DNA from: CAWHNT01 sp963830775
GTDB lineage: Bacteria; Pseudomonadota; Alphaproteobacteria; Geminicoccales; Geminicoccaceae
Assembly: GCA_963830775.1 (NCBI GenBank)
Contig: CAWHNT010000032.1
Location: 248,001-312,000 of the forward strand
Direction of reading: 5' to 3'
Length of the DNA stretch: 64,000 nucleotides
Positions 27,453-38,103 of this stretch are shown one piece after another. The translations under genes were made by a program, and so were the position numbers. The notes under the pieces are model-generated. The model was not told the DNA's origin. It did no database searches and worked only from the letters and a program-made list of their open reading frames with translations. Positions within the stretch are counted from its first letter, which is position 1. The number at the start of each line of letters is the position of its first letter.

Positions 27453-29683
27453 ATGCGTAGAGGCCTGACCCGGCACCTGATCAGGATGGCAGTTCTCGTG
27501 CTGCTCGTCCTCGGCACCCGGGCTGCGATCGCGGGCGAGCGCGTGGCGCTCGTCATCGGCAACGGCGACTACCAGCACGTCCAGCGCCTGGCGAACCCAC
27601 GCAACGATGCGGGGGACGTCGCCAAGGCGCTGAGGGCGCTGGGCTTCGACGTCGACCTCCAGCTCGACCTCGACCGTGCGGGCATGTGGCGGGCGGTGAA
27701 GACCCTGGCCCGCCGCGCCAAGGATGCCGATGCCGCCCTCTTCTTCTATGCCGGGCACGGCGTGCAGAAGGACCGCCTCGCCTACCTGATCCCGACCGAC
27801 GCCATGCTCGACAGCGAGGTCGACCTGCCGGCCTTCGCCGTGCGCCTGAACGAGCTCCTGGCTCCGCTCGACGGCAGGCGCCGCCCGACCCTCGTCTTCC
27901 TCGATGCCTGCCGCAACGATCCTTTCGCCGGCGAGGGCGATGCCAGCCGCGGGCTCGTGGCCTCGAGCGGCCTCGGTGCCCCCAGCGCCGGGGCCGGCAT
28001 GCTGATCGCCTACGCCACCGGCGAGGGCGACACGGCCGATGACGGCCGCCAGCGCAACAGCCCCTTCACCAAGGCCCTGCTGAGCCACCTGGGCACCCCC
28101 GGGCTCGAGGTGAAGTCCATGCTGACCCGGGTCCGCCAGGAGCTGATCACGAGCGGCGGCCGGCAGCTCTCGGAGACCTCCGACCGCCTGCTGGGCGACT
28201 TCTACTTCAAGCAGCCCGAGCCGCAGCAGCCGGTGGCCGGCCCCACGGGCCCGGGCTCGCTCGCCGACCGTTCCGACTTCGTGTTCTGGAACGCGGTCCA
28301 GGGCAGCACCGACCCCTCCGACATCCAGCTCTTCCTCGACCAGTTCCCGACCAGCCCGCTGGTGCCCCTGGCGCAGCGCCGGCTGGTCAACCTGCGCGGT
28401 GCCATGGCCCTTGGCGGCCTGCGGACGGGGGTCGAGCCGAGAACGGCGCCGCCCGCGCCCGAGACCACCATCGCCCGCCTCGACCCGCCGTCCCGGCCGA
28501 CTGCCCGACCCGAGCCGGGAGCGGCCGCAGCACCTCGCCCGGCACCGCCGCCCGTCATGGCAGCGCTGCCGCCCGAGCTCCCGCCACCCCCGCCCCCGGC
28601 ACCGGCCAATGCCGAGGTCCGCCAGGTCGTCTCCGGCGGGGTGAACCTGCGCGCCGCCCGCAACGGCAAGGCCGCCCGGGTCACCTTCCTGCGCGGCGGC
28701 ACCGAGCTCAAGGTCGCGAACCGGCGGAGCGGCTGGGTCGAGGTCTGGGCACCGGGCGACCAGCACGGCTTCGTCGCCGAGTCCTATCTCGCCCCCACGG
28801 CCGAGCAGCTGGCGGCGATCGAGGCCGCGAAGGTGCCCAAGGTCCCGCCCCGCCGCCCGGCGAGATCTTCCGCGACTGCCCGGACTGCCCCGAGCTCGCA
28901 GCCCTCCCGACCGGCGCCTTCAGCATGGGCTCGAGCCTGGACGAGATCGGCCGCGACCTGGACGAGGGCCCCCGCGGCGAGATCACGCTGGGCCGGCCGA
29001 TCGCCGTCGGCCGCTTCGAGGTCACCTTCGCCGAGTGGGACGCCTGCGTCGCCGGCGGCGGCTGCAACCTCTACCAGCCGCCCGACCGCGGCTGGGGGCG
29101 GGCGCGCCGGCCCGTGATCCATGTCAGCTACGCCGACACGCAGGCCTATCTCGCCTGGCTCGGCCAGAAGTCCGGCAAGCGCTACCGCCTCCTCTCCGAG
29201 GCCGAGTGGGAATATGCCGCCCGCGCCGGCTCCACCGCCGCCAGCCCCTGGGGCGAGGACGACAGTGCCGCCTGCCGCTTCGCCAACCTGCACGACGAGA
29301 CCAGCGCCCGCACCAACGCCTACGGCTGGACCTGGGCCCGCTGCACCGACGGCCAGCCGCGCACGGCCCCGGTCGGCATCTACGCGGCCAACCCGTTCGG
29401 CCTCATGGACATGCTGGGCAACGTCGCCGAGTACACCGCCGACTGCTGGAACGACGACCTCGCCGCCATCCCGGCCGACGGCACCCCGGCCCAGGGCGGC
29501 GACTGCAGCCAGCACGCCGTCCGCGGCGGCGACTGGCGCGCCAACCTCGATGCCATGCGCTTCGCCCAGCGCGCCGCCGCCCCCGCCAACTCCCGCACCG
29601 CCTATGACGGCTTCCGCGTCGCCCGCGACCTCGACGAGGGCCTGCGCGACGGCCTCGCCGGCCCCGTCGCTGGCGGCAGCTGA
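27453..29683 (+). CDS. Exported caspase-like / SH3 / formylglycine-generating-enzyme fusion (one frame break)
   Basis: About 743 residues. A signal peptide (MAVLVLLVLGTRAAIAG) precedes a peptidase C14 domain (about 28-250) with catalytic His102 in YAGHGVQ and Cys153 in LDACRNDPF. A repeat-like FWNAVQGSTDPSDIQLFLDQFP and a Pro/Ala linker lead to an SH3b domain (about 390-445), then a SUMF1/FGE domain (FEVTFAEWDAC, LLSEAEWEYAARAG, GNVAEYTADCW, RGGDW, DGFRVAR). An indel near 28858 separates the parts; the FGE part has no start of its own. Protease substrate unknown. GGAGGGAGG precedes the ATG. Confidence 0.82.
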
Positions 29684-29788
29684 CCTCCGGTCGAGGGGTG
29701 CAATGTCGCCGCGCGTTGCACCCCCGCCCCCGCCCCACTATCCTCTTCGGGCCCGCTTCAGGGCCTGAAGCCTGTCCGAGGGAGCCGC

Positions 29789-30112
29789 ATGGACCGCCTG
29801 GGCCGCCTGGTCACCGCCCTGCGCACGCTGCTCCTGGCCACGCTCGCCGGCACCCATGTCGCGGCTCCGGAGCCAGCACTTGCCCAGTCCGATCGCGACG
29901 AGAGCGACTGGCTGGCCGCCCGCGCCGACGGCTCCCGCCGCGCCTTCGAACGCTACCTCCAGCGCCACCCCCTGGGCCGCCACGCCGGCGAAGCCTTCAT
30001 CGCCGTCGCCCGCATGTCGGTCGAGCCCGGCTGGACGCCAGGTCCGGGCGAGTCGGTCCTGCCGGAGGCGAGCCGGAGTGCGGCGGCTGTCGGCGGGAAC
30101 GACGTCTACTGA
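29789..30112 (+). CDS. Small exported protein with one caspase-associated repeat
   Basis: 107 residues. A signal peptide ends near APEPALA-QS. The mature part has DWLAARADGSRRAFERYLQRHPLGRHA split by short loops, a helical repeat (W-x-A...AF-x2-YL-x3-P-x-G-x-HA) seen in or beside bacterial caspase-like proteins, and present in altered form in the fusion protein encoded just upstream. Probably a partner of that protein (inference). Confidence 0.55.
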   Translation: MDRLGRLVTALRTLLLATLAGTHVAAPEPALAQSDRDESDWLAARADGSRRAFERYLQRHPLGRHAGEAFIAVARMSVEPGWTPGPGESVLPEASRSAAAVGGNDVY

Positions 30113-30201
30113 TCCGCTCCGCCCCTGTTGCCGGATGCGTGCCCGTCCAGCAGGCCACGACACTGGCCTGACTCGCCAAAGCCGACATAGGATCAAAGTC
30201 C

Positions 30202-30230
30202 TTGATCCTCTCGGGTCCTTGCGCTACTTC
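30202..30230 (+). promoter_or_regulatory. Promoter placed for a leaderless transcript, copy 1 of duplicated family
   Basis: TTGATC (30202-30207), 17 bases, TACTTC (30225-30230), then only six bases to the ATG at 30237. A start point 7 bases after the -10 box would fall on the A of the ATG. No ribosome site is visible. The same geometry stands before the second copy at 46308. Confidence 0.5.
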
Positions 30231-30236
30231 TTGCAC

Positions 30237-30969
30237 ATGCTCGCCACCGCCCACTACGCCACCCGCAAGGGCCTCAACCGCCCCTTCGCCCGGGTCACGG
30301 CCCGCGACCGCCGCATGGGCCAGAAGCTCTCCATGGGCCTCACGCCCAAGCAGGTGGCACGGCTGGAGGGCATGGTCCCGGCCGACGTCGAGTCCCTCGT
30401 CGCCGAGCCCGAGTTCAAGGCGCTGGTCGACGGCTACAACACCCTGCACGCCATGCCCGAGGACGAGCAGCGCCGCATCCTCACCCAGCTCGCCCGCCAC
30501 CTGCTGATGGAGGCGACAGCGCTGGGCGACGTGCGGGTGGCCATGTTCATCCTGCTCCAGGAGCGCATGGGCAAGGACCCGGCCCGGACGCTGGCCGACG
30601 GCGTGATCGCCGCCAACAGGCGCGCCGCCGCTCCTGCTCCAGCACCCCGCTCACCCAGCCCCTCGCCACGTCGCCCTCGCCCGTCCGACGACTCCCGAGC
30701 TGCGGACGATGCAGCGGGTGGAGAGCCGCCTGCGCGGCGAGCTGCAGCAGGAGCATGCGGCGGTTCACGCCGCTGTGGCGGCGGACGAGGCCCCTCCCAT
30801 TGAGGAACCAGCCCCCGAGCCGGAGCCGCCGCAGCGGCAGCGCCGCTCGCCTCGGCCGTCCTCGACCCCGGTCCTCAGCGACTACCAGAGCCGCGCCATC
30901 GAGGCCCTGCTCCTCTTGAAGAACGCGGCTCCCGACGAGCCGCCGACACCGCGAGCACAGGCGCCCTAG
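30237..30969 (+). CDS. Unknown family, helix-turn-helix-like, copy 1 (one frame break)
   Basis: About 243 residues. Residues 1-130 are mostly helical and about 85% identical by eye to the protein encoded at 45520-46308: ATRKGLNRPFARVTARDRR, MGLTPKQVARLEGM, EDEQRRILTQLARHLLME, QERMGKDPARTLADGVIAA. LTPKQVARLEGM followed by spaced helices resembles small-terminase or homeodomain-like DNA-binding segments (inference). A Pro/Ala/Arg linker, MQRVESRLRGEL and a conserved tail ending PPTPRAQAP follow. An extra T near 30692 shifts the frame inside the linker. Confidence 0.62.
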
Positions 30970-31061
30970 CTACTCGCCGCCGCCCCTGCCCCAGCCCCGC
31001 ACGTTCCTTGACAGCCACGAGCCCCGGTGTGATGCCGACCGGCACCGCACCGGAGGCTCAG

Positions 31062-31667
31062 ATGCGCCCAATGCTTACCCTCGGCTTGGCGCTCGTCCTG
31101 GCGGGACCTGCCCACGCCGACAGTGTCACCGACCAGCTCGACCAGGCGAAGCAGTATTATGGCCAGGGCGACATCGCCGGGGCCATCGGCGAGCTCGAGT
31201 TCGCGATGCAGGAGCTGCGCGGCCGGCTGGGTGCCGCCTATCTCGCGACCTTCCCGCAGCCGCCTGCCGGGTGGACGCTGGTGCCGGCCGAGCCCGAGGC
31301 CACGAGCGGTGCCATGCCGTTCCTGGGCGGCGGCAACATGCTCAAGCGCGAGTACCGCAACGCGGCGGGCGATGCCTCGATCGACGCCCAGCTCATGACC
31401 GGCGGCTCGTTCCTGCAGGGGCTGGCCTCGATGTTCATGAGCCCGCAGGTGCTGGCGGCCCAGCCGGGTGCGAAGCGGGTGCGGATCGGGCGCGAGAACG
31501 CGGTTGCCACCTACGACCCGGCCGAACGCACGGGCCAGCTCATGCTCGACGTCGGCGGCAAGGTCAGCATCATGCTCGACGGCAAGGGCCTCTCCGGCAC
31601 CGAGCCCCTGGTCGAGCTCGCCAGCCACTGGGACATCCAGAAGGTGAAGCAGCTGGCCGGGCTCTGA
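31062..31667 (+). CDS. Exported protein of unknown function
   Basis: 201 residues from the ATG at 31062, which has CGGAGG upstream; an earlier ATG would bury the signal peptide (MLTLGLALVLAGPAHA-DS). The mature N-terminus is helical (QLDQAKQYYGQGDIAGAIGELEFA), like one TPR unit, followed by a beta-rich domain (GNMLKREYRNAAGDASIDAQ, ENAVATYDPAERTG). Similar proteins occur in other Proteobacteria; no function known to me. Confidence 0.62.
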   Translation: MRPMLTLGLALVLAGPAHADSVTDQLDQAKQYYGQGDIAGAIGELEFAMQELRGRLGAAYLATFPQPPAGWTLVPAEPEATSGAMPFLGGGNMLKREYRNAAGDASIDAQLMTGGSFLQGLASMFMSPQVLAAQPGAKRVRIGRENAVATYDPAERTGQLMLDVGGKVSIMLDGKGLSGTEPLVELASHWDIQKVKQLAGL

Positions 31668-31679
31668 CGCCAGGCCGCC

Positions 31680-31967
31680 TCAGCCGCCGAACAGGCGCTC
31701 GCCCTGCTCGTCGATCAGGCGCTGCGCCTTCAGCACGGTGAAGTGGCGGGCGTCGTCGGCGCTCGAATGGGTGTCGGCGCGGACGAAGCGGTGCTCGCGC
31801 CGGCCGGCGTCGTTATCGAGCACGATCAGGCCCGAGGTCAGGAAACCGCCCGGCGCCTTCTGCGGCTGGGCGATGATCTGGTAGCCCTTGTACTCGACCG
31901 CGTCGGCAGCCGCCGCGGCCGGGGCCTCGCTGCCGCCGCCGAAGAGACGGCGGATCGCACCTAGCAT
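31680..31967 (-). CDS. HlyU-family small protein
   Basis: 95 residues. YKGYQIIAQPQKAPGG, TSGLIVLD and EHRFVRADTHSSADDAR, then IDEQGERLFGG are the conserved HlyU-domain blocks (PF10115). Vibrio HlyU controls haemolysin genes, but the short alphaproteobacterial members are uncharacterised and lack an evident HTH. GAGGAG precedes the ATG at 31967. Convergent with the secreted-protein gene at 31667. Confidence 0.8.
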   Translation of the reverse strand: MLGAIRRLFGGGSEAPAAAAADAVEYKGYQIIAQPQKAPGGFLTSGLIVLDNDAGRREHRFVRADTHSSADDARHFTVLKAQRLIDEQGERLFGG

Positions 31968-32134
31968 GAGCTCCTCGCCCCTTCCGAGCACCGGGCCGGA
32001 CCTGGCCCGCAAGGGGAGGTGGCGCAAAGCACGGCGTAAGGCAAGGCATCGCAGCCGCCCGCCTTCGTCTCGACAAGCGGCGGCGGCGATGCGAGAGAGT
32101 GCGCCGTGTTGCGGCCTGCGATGGAGGAGCGAGC

Positions 32135-33442
<1,308 letters not shown>

Positions 33443-33454
33443 GCGGCGGCCCGG

Positions 33455-33952
33455 CTACTGCGCCGGGCCTTCCTCCCCGTCCGACTCGTCGTCGCCCTCG
33501 CAGGGATGGATGGCCGCCAGGACCTCGAGCGCCACGAGGCCCACGCTGGTGCTGCGGACATAGGCGTCGAAGTCCCGCTCCTTCGCCCGCTTCTCGCTGA
33601 GGTCGGCCTCGAGCCGCCGCCGCAGCTCGGCCGTGGCGATCGGCGGCTCACCGTCGGCCGGGCAGAACACCTGCACGCCTACGTCCTGCAGCACGTTGTT
33701 GAACTGGTAGAGCGCGTCCCGGAACCCATCGAAGTAGCGCACCAGCCCCGGGTCGTCCTCCTTCTGCTCGGAGAGGCGCAGGAACTCCTGGAGCGTCATC
33801 GAGCTGCCGGGCCCCGCCGCAGCACCCTCGGCCGGCGCCGCTGCGGCCGGGCGCATGAAGTCCTTCACCGACATCGCCGCCTCGGCCACGGAACCGGCCC
33901 CGATGACGAGGGCCGAGCCCAGCACGAGGCGGAATAGCGAATGCCGCACCAT
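33455..33952 (-). CDS. Exported protein resembling Rap1a/Tai immunity family
   Basis: 165 residues. A signal peptide (RLVLGSALVIGAGSVAEAA) precedes a Pro/Ala linker, then LQEFLRLSEQ, YFDGFRDALYQFNNVLQ, VFCPADGE and a final AAIHPCEGDDE; the two Cys are spaced as in Rap1a/Tai proteins, whose fold is a small helical bundle. No type VI effector lies nearby, so the resemblance is structural only. The ATG at 33952 is chosen from two adjacent ATGs because GAGGAG is too close to the first. Confidence 0.5.
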   Translation of the reverse strand: MVRHSLFRLVLGSALVIGAGSVAEAAMSVKDFMRPAAAAPAEGAAAGPGSSMTLQEFLRLSEQKEDDPGLVRYFDGFRDALYQFNNVLQDVGVQVFCPADGEPPIATAELRRRLEADLSEKRAKERDFDAYVRSTSVGLVALEVLAAIHPCEGDDESDGEEGPAQ

Positions 33953-33959
33953 CATCTCC

Positions 33960-34646
33960 TCAACCCGCAGGCTGCCGCTTCGCCAGGAGCGTGGCCAGCC
34001 GCTTGCTCAAATTCGGATCCTCGGTCACCAGTTCCTCGACCAGATGGAGCCGGTCGATCTCGGCCGCGTGATCGATGAACTCCGCAGCCTCGGGCTGGCT
34101 CAATGCCGTGCGCACATCGCCCGCTGCGATCGCCCGGATCTCGGGCGCCAGCCGGTCCCAGTAGAGGAAGGCCAGGATGGCCCGGGCGTAGGCGATGTTG
34201 ACCTCATGCGGTGCGGAAAGCAACGACAGCCGCACGGCCGCCGCCGCCCCTTCTGCGTCGCCCAACGCCTGGTTCACGTCCGCGAGCCACAGCCATGCCC
34301 GGGTGCTGGCCGGCGCCTGGGCGAGGCCCTGCCGGAACTGGTTGCGCGCCTCGCGGAGTGCCGTACCGGCATCCACACCGGTCTCGTCCTCGGCGCGTGC
34401 CATAAGATAAAGAGTCTCGCCGAGATCGATCCGCGCCTGTGGCAGCTCCACCCAGGCCAGTGCCGCATCCCGGCTGCGCAGGATCCGGTCATAGCCGTCG
34501 AGCGTGATCGTGTTGCCGGTCGTCAGCAGTTGCAGAGCGGAGTTGCCGGGCAGCAGCAGCAGATTGGCGACCATCCGCGGGACGGCGATCCACAGGAGAA
34601 GGACGCCCAAGCCAGCCGTGACGATCCCGATCAGTCGCTGCCGCAC
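33960..34646 (-). CDS. Membrane-anchored TPR-like protein of unknown function
   Basis: 228 residues. One N-terminal helix (LIGIVTAGLGVLLLWIAVP) followed by helical repeats: LYLMARAEDETG, ALREARNQFRQGLAQAPASTRAWLWLADV split over two TPR-like units, and RLSLLSAPHEVNIAYARA. The C-terminus is also helical. Likely a periplasm-facing scaffold. It ends 4 bases before the next gene's start region, so the pair is probably one transcript. Confidence 0.6.
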   Translation of the reverse strand: MRQRLIGIVTAGLGVLLLWIAVPRMVANLLLLPGNSALQLLTTGNTITLDGYDRILRSRDAALAWVELPQARIDLGETLYLMARAEDETGVDAGTALREARNQFRQGLAQAPASTRAWLWLADVNQALGDAEGAAAAVRLSLLSAPHEVNIAYARAILAFLYWDRLAPEIRAIAAGDVRTALSQPEAAEFIDHAAEIDRLHLVEELVTEDPNLSKRLATLLAKRQPAG

Positions 34647-34797
34647 GCTCGCTCCAGCAAAGGCCCCTAGGGCAGTGCCCGGCCCTCTGCACGAAGGCCG
34701 GCATCACCCGCAGGAGCAGGCTATGGGGCGTTCGCACGCCTAGCAAGCGAAATTCAGCGCTCTATTTCAACGCTACGGCGAGATTCGCTGGGCGCCC

Positions 34798-35566
34798 CTA
34801 GTGCTGGTCCGCCCAGATCCGCCGCTTGTAGGCCACGAACAGGCCGGTGATCACGATCAGGAACAGCATCACCTTGAGGCCCATCTGCTTGCGCTCTTCG
34901 AGCTTCGGCTCGGCGATCCAGGCCAGGAACTGGGTCACGTCGTGCGCCGTCTGCTCGACCGTGGCGGGCGTACCGTCCTCGTAGGTCACGACGTCCGGCT
35001 GCAGCGGCGGCGGCATCGCGATCATGTGCCCGGGATAATAGAGGTTGTACTGCATGCCCTCCGGCACGGTGACCCCTTCCGGCGGGTCCACGTAGCCGGT
35101 GAGCAGGCTGTAGAGATAGTCCTCGTGGCCCTCCCGAGCCTTGGTGATCAGCGACAGGTCGGGCGGCAGGGCCCCGCCGTTGGCGGCACGAGCCTCGTTC
35201 GGGTTCTTGTAGGGTCCCGGCGCATGGTCGGACGGGCGGGCGGGCCGTTCGAACATCTCGCCGCTGTCGTTCGGCCCGTCCTGCACATTGTACTGGGCCG
35301 CGATCGCCTTGACCTCGTCCTCGCTGTAGCCCAGCGCCTCCAGGTTGCGGAAGGAGAGGTACTTCAGCGAGTGACAGGCCTGGCAGACGTTCTGATAGAC
35401 CTGGAAGCCGCGCTGCAGGGCCGCACGGTCGAAGCTGCCGAACAGCCCGGCATGCGGCCAGTGCGACTCCTTGTGCTCGACATGGCCCTCGGCCGCCATC
35501 GCGGCGGTCCAGGTGACCGACCGAAAGCACGGCGGCCGGCAGGAGCCCGGTGATCAGCTTGCGCAT
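34798..35566 (-). CDS. petC: Cytochrome c1 of the bc1 complex (one frame break)
   Basis: About 255 residues. Signal peptide MRKLITGLLPAAVLSV, break near 35515, then VCQACHSLKYLSF with the CxxCH haem site, PDLSLITKAREG, the axial Met in YYPGHMIAMPPPL and a C-terminal membrane anchor (VMLFLIVITGLFVAY). Cytochrome c1 passes electrons from the Rieske protein to soluble cytochrome c. The ATG at 35566 lies 5 bases after the petB stop, in the order petA-petB-petC. Confidence 0.92.
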
Positions 35567-35571
35567 CGTCC

Positions 35572-36840
35572 TCACTCCGCCGGCTGAGCGGCAAGGCCGC
35601 CACGCGACAGCACCGGCTTGTCGATGCTCTCCGGCAGGCGCATGGGCCGCTCCAGCTTGCCGAGCAGCGGCATGATGATCAGGAAATGGGCGAAGTAGTA
35701 GATCGTGCCGAGCAGGCCGATCACCGGCAGCCAGCCCTCGGGCGGATTGGCGCCGACATAGCCCAGGATGAAGCAGTCGATCACGAGCAGCCAGAACACC
35801 CACTTGTAGATCGGTCGAAACCGGGCGCTGCGCACCGGCGAGCGGTCGAGCCAGGGCAGGAAGAGCAGGACCAGGATCGAGCCGAACATGGCGATCACGC
35901 CGCCGAGCTTGGCCGGGATGATCCAGAAGATGTCGAAGGTGATCGAGCGCAGGATGGCGTAGAAGGGCAGGAAGTACCATTCCGGCACGATGTGCGGCGG
36001 GGTCACCAGCGGGTCGGCCGGGATATAGTTGTCGGGATGGCCCAGCAGGTTCGGCTGGTAGAAGACGAAGGCAGCGAACACGAGCAGGAACACGCACAGG
36101 CCGAGCGTGTCCTTGACCGTGTAGTAAGGATGGAAGGGTATCTTGTCCTTCTTGGTGATGTCGATGCCGACCGGGTTGTTCGAGCCGAACTGGTGCAGGG
36201 CGACCAGATGGAGGAACACCACCGCGAAGATCACGAACGGCAGCAGGTAGTGCAGCGAGTAGAAGCGGTTGAGGGTCGGGTTGTCGACCGAGAACCCGCC
36301 CCACAGCCAGGTGACGATGCCCTCGCCGACATAGGGGACGGCCGAGAAGAGATTGGTGATGACGGTCGCACCCCAGAAGCTCATCTGGCCCCAGGGCAGC
36401 ACGTAGCCCATGAAGGCCGTGGCCATCATCAAGAGCAGGATGACGACGCCCAGCATCCACAAGAGCTCGCGCGGCGCCTTGTAGGAGCCGAAATAAAGCC
36501 CGCGGAAGGTGTGGATGAAGACCACGATGAAGAACATCGAGGCGCCGTTGGCGTGCGCGTAGCGCAGGAGCCAGCCATAGTTCACGTCGCGCATGATGTG
36601 CTCGACGCTGTCGAACGCCATCGACGTATGCGGCGTGTAGTGCATCGCCAGCACGATGCCGGTGACGATCTGCAGCGCCAGCGCGATGCCGGCGAGCGAG
36701 CCGAAGTTCCACCAGTAGTTCAGGTTCTTCGGCGTCGGATAGGCGACGAGCTCGCGATAGAGCAGGCTGGGAATCGGCAGGCGGTCGTCGATCCAGCGCA
36801 GGACGCCACTCTTGAAGATCGGGGTCGTGCTGTCGGCCAT
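35572..36840 (-). CDS. petB: Cytochrome b of the bc1 complex
   Basis: 422 residues, intact, full length for an alphaproteobacterial cytochrome b. Eight-helix core with the paired haem histidines (LAMHYTPHTSMAFDS, FFIVVFIHTFRG; YSLHYLLPF, VVFLHLVALHQFG), GYVLPWGQMSFW and the Qo-site PEWYFLPFYAILR. Two adjacent ATGs occur; 36840 has the better spacing to AGGAAAG. It holds both quinone sites of the complex. Confidence 0.96.
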   Translation of the reverse strand: MADSTTPIFKSGVLRWIDDRLPIPSLLYRELVAYPTPKNLNYWWNFGSLAGIALALQIVTGIVLAMHYTPHTSMAFDSVEHIMRDVNYGWLLRYAHANGASMFFIVVFIHTFRGLYFGSYKAPRELLWMLGVVILLLMMATAFMGYVLPWGQMSFWGATVITNLFSAVPYVGEGIVTWLWGGFSVDNPTLNRFYSLHYLLPFVIFAVVFLHLVALHQFGSNNPVGIDITKKDKIPFHPYYTVKDTLGLCVFLLVFAAFVFYQPNLLGHPDNYIPADPLVTPPHIVPEWYFLPFYAILRSITFDIFWIIPAKLGGVIAMFGSILVLLFLPWLDRSPVRSARFRPIYKWVFWLLVIDCFILGYVGANPPEGWLPVIGLLGTIYYFAHFLIIMPLLGKLERPMRLPESIDKPVLSRGGLAAQPAE

Positions 36841-36919
36841 CATTCTTTCCTGTCGCTCAACCGAGCTGGGCTCGCGAGCGCGCGGCTGCCTTGCTGCCGC
36901 TCGGCCTCCCTCGTAGGGC

Positions 36920-37471
36920 TCAGCCGATGCGGATCGAGGTATCGGTGAGGAACGCGTACTCGGGCACGGTCAGGTTCACCGGCGCCGGGCCCTGCCTGAT
37001 CCGGCCGGAAGTATCGTAGTGCGAGCCATGGCAGGGGCAGAACCAGCCACCGAAGCTCCCGCGCTGCTCGGTGGGCTTGTTGCCCAGCGGCACGCAGCCG
37101 AGATGGGTGCAGATGCCGATCACGATCAGCCACTCGGGCTTCTGAGCCCGGGCGGTGTCCGGCTGCGGGTCGCGCAGCTCGCCCAGCGGCACCTCGGCCG
37201 CCTCCTGGATCTCGGCCGCCGTACGATGACGTACGAAGACGGGCTTGCCGCGCCAGACCGCCGTGATCGCCATGCCTTCGGGAATGTTGGCGAGGTCGAC
37301 CTCGGTCGAGGACAGGGCCAGCACGTCGGCCGACGGGTTCATGTTGTCGACGAGCGGCCACACCAGGGCGGCGGCGCCGATCGCCGTGGCCGACCAGGTG
37401 ACCAGCTCCAGGAAGTCGCGGCGCGAGCCCTCATGGGCCGGCGAATGATAGGGGTTGGCTGTATCGGCCAT
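36920..37471 (-). CDS. petA: Rieske iron-sulfur subunit of the bc1 complex
   Basis: 183 residues. Tat-type membrane anchor (GSRRDFLELVTWSATAIGAAAL), then the soluble domain with cluster boxes CTHLGCVPLG and CPCHGSHYDTSGR. First gene of petABC. This bc1-type protein is distinct from the Rieske protein at 12.5 kb, which has another insert pattern. Confidence 0.96.
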   Translation of the reverse strand: MADTANPYHSPAHEGSRRDFLELVTWSATAIGAAALVWPLVDNMNPSADVLALSSTEVDLANIPEGMAITAVWRGKPVFVRHRTAAEIQEAAEVPLGELRDPQPDTARAQKPEWLIVIGICTHLGCVPLGNKPTEQRGSFGGWFCPCHGSHYDTSGRIRQGPAPVNLTVPEYAFLTDTSIRIG

Positions 37472-37528
37472 CGGCGATCCGTTTGCGAGCCAGAGATGCC
37501 GGGATGGCCTCCCGCCAGCCCGGCCGCG

Positions 37529-37557
37529 AGTTTAGGTTCGAGCCGGTGGTCGAACAA
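37529..37557 (-). promoter_or_regulatory. Probable promoter of petABC
   Basis: On the minus strand TTGTTC (37557-37552), a 17-base spacer and TAAACT (37534-37529). The predicted start would give about a 50-base leader to the petA ATG at 37471. Moderate consensus match. Confidence 0.4.
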
Positions 37558-37614
37558 GCGGCCATTGGTCGCATAAAGGCCCGTAAAGGCGCGCGTTTTC
37601 CAGCTGGAGGGGTG

Positions 37615-38103
37615 ATGCGGGATGGGTTGCGGGTGGCTCTCTTCGAGCCCGATCGACCGCACAATCTGGGCATGATGCTGCGTCTCGGCGCCTGTCTGGA
37701 CGTGGCCGTGGACGTGATCGAGCCGTGCGGTTTCCCGCTCGACGACCGCCGTATCCGGTTCGGCGCCTTGGATTATCTGGCCCGGGTCGAGTGGTGCCGG
37801 CACCAGGGCTTTGCCCGGTTCCTGGACGAGGTGCGAGCCGCGAAGCGCCGTTTGGTCCTATTGAGCACGGCCGCAAGCCTTCCCTACCATCGGCTCGCCT
37901 TTCGTGATGACGATATCCTTCTTCTGGGCCGGGAGAGTGCGGGCGTGCCGGACAAGGTTCGCGACAGTGTCGACTGTGCCGTCCGGGTACCGCTGCGGCC
38001 CGGCCTGCGCTCGCTCAACGTGGTGACCGCGGCAGCCATCGTGCTGGGCGAGGCGCTGCGGCAGACCGGCAGCCTGGAGACCCTGGCGGACGCCTCCCCA
38101 TGA
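37615..38103 (+). CDS. trmL: tRNA (cytidine(34)-2'-O)-methyltransferase, SPOUT family
   Basis: 162 residues from the ATG at 37615 (GGAGGGG upstream). ALFEPDRPHNLGMMLRLGACL, VIEPCGFPLDDRR, LLLGRESAGVP and VPLRPGLRSLNV are the TrmL blocks; the knot at the C-terminus binds S-adenosylmethionine. It methylates the wobble base of tRNA-Leu isoacceptors. It overlaps hemF by ATGA. It is divergent from petA, a frequent order in Alphaproteobacteria. Confidence 0.92.
   Translation: MRDGLRVALFEPDRPHNLGMMLRLGACLDVAVDVIEPCGFPLDDRRIRFGALDYLARVEWCRHQGFARFLDEVRAAKRRLVLLSTAASLPYHRLAFRDDDILLLGRESAGVPDKVRDSVDCAVRVPLRPGLRSLNVVTAAAIVLGEALRQTGSLETLADASP

Noticed and set aside
28925..29683. Separate FGE-domain gene starting at the ATG at 28925
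   Set aside because: That Met is internal to the conserved FSMGSS start of the domain and no ribosome site precedes it; one indel links it to the caspase frame.
33455..33952. Type VI immunity gene (Tai/Rap1a) implying an effector pair
   Set aside because: Only a structural resemblance; neighbours are a TPR-like membrane protein and glyA, with no effector or secretion genes.
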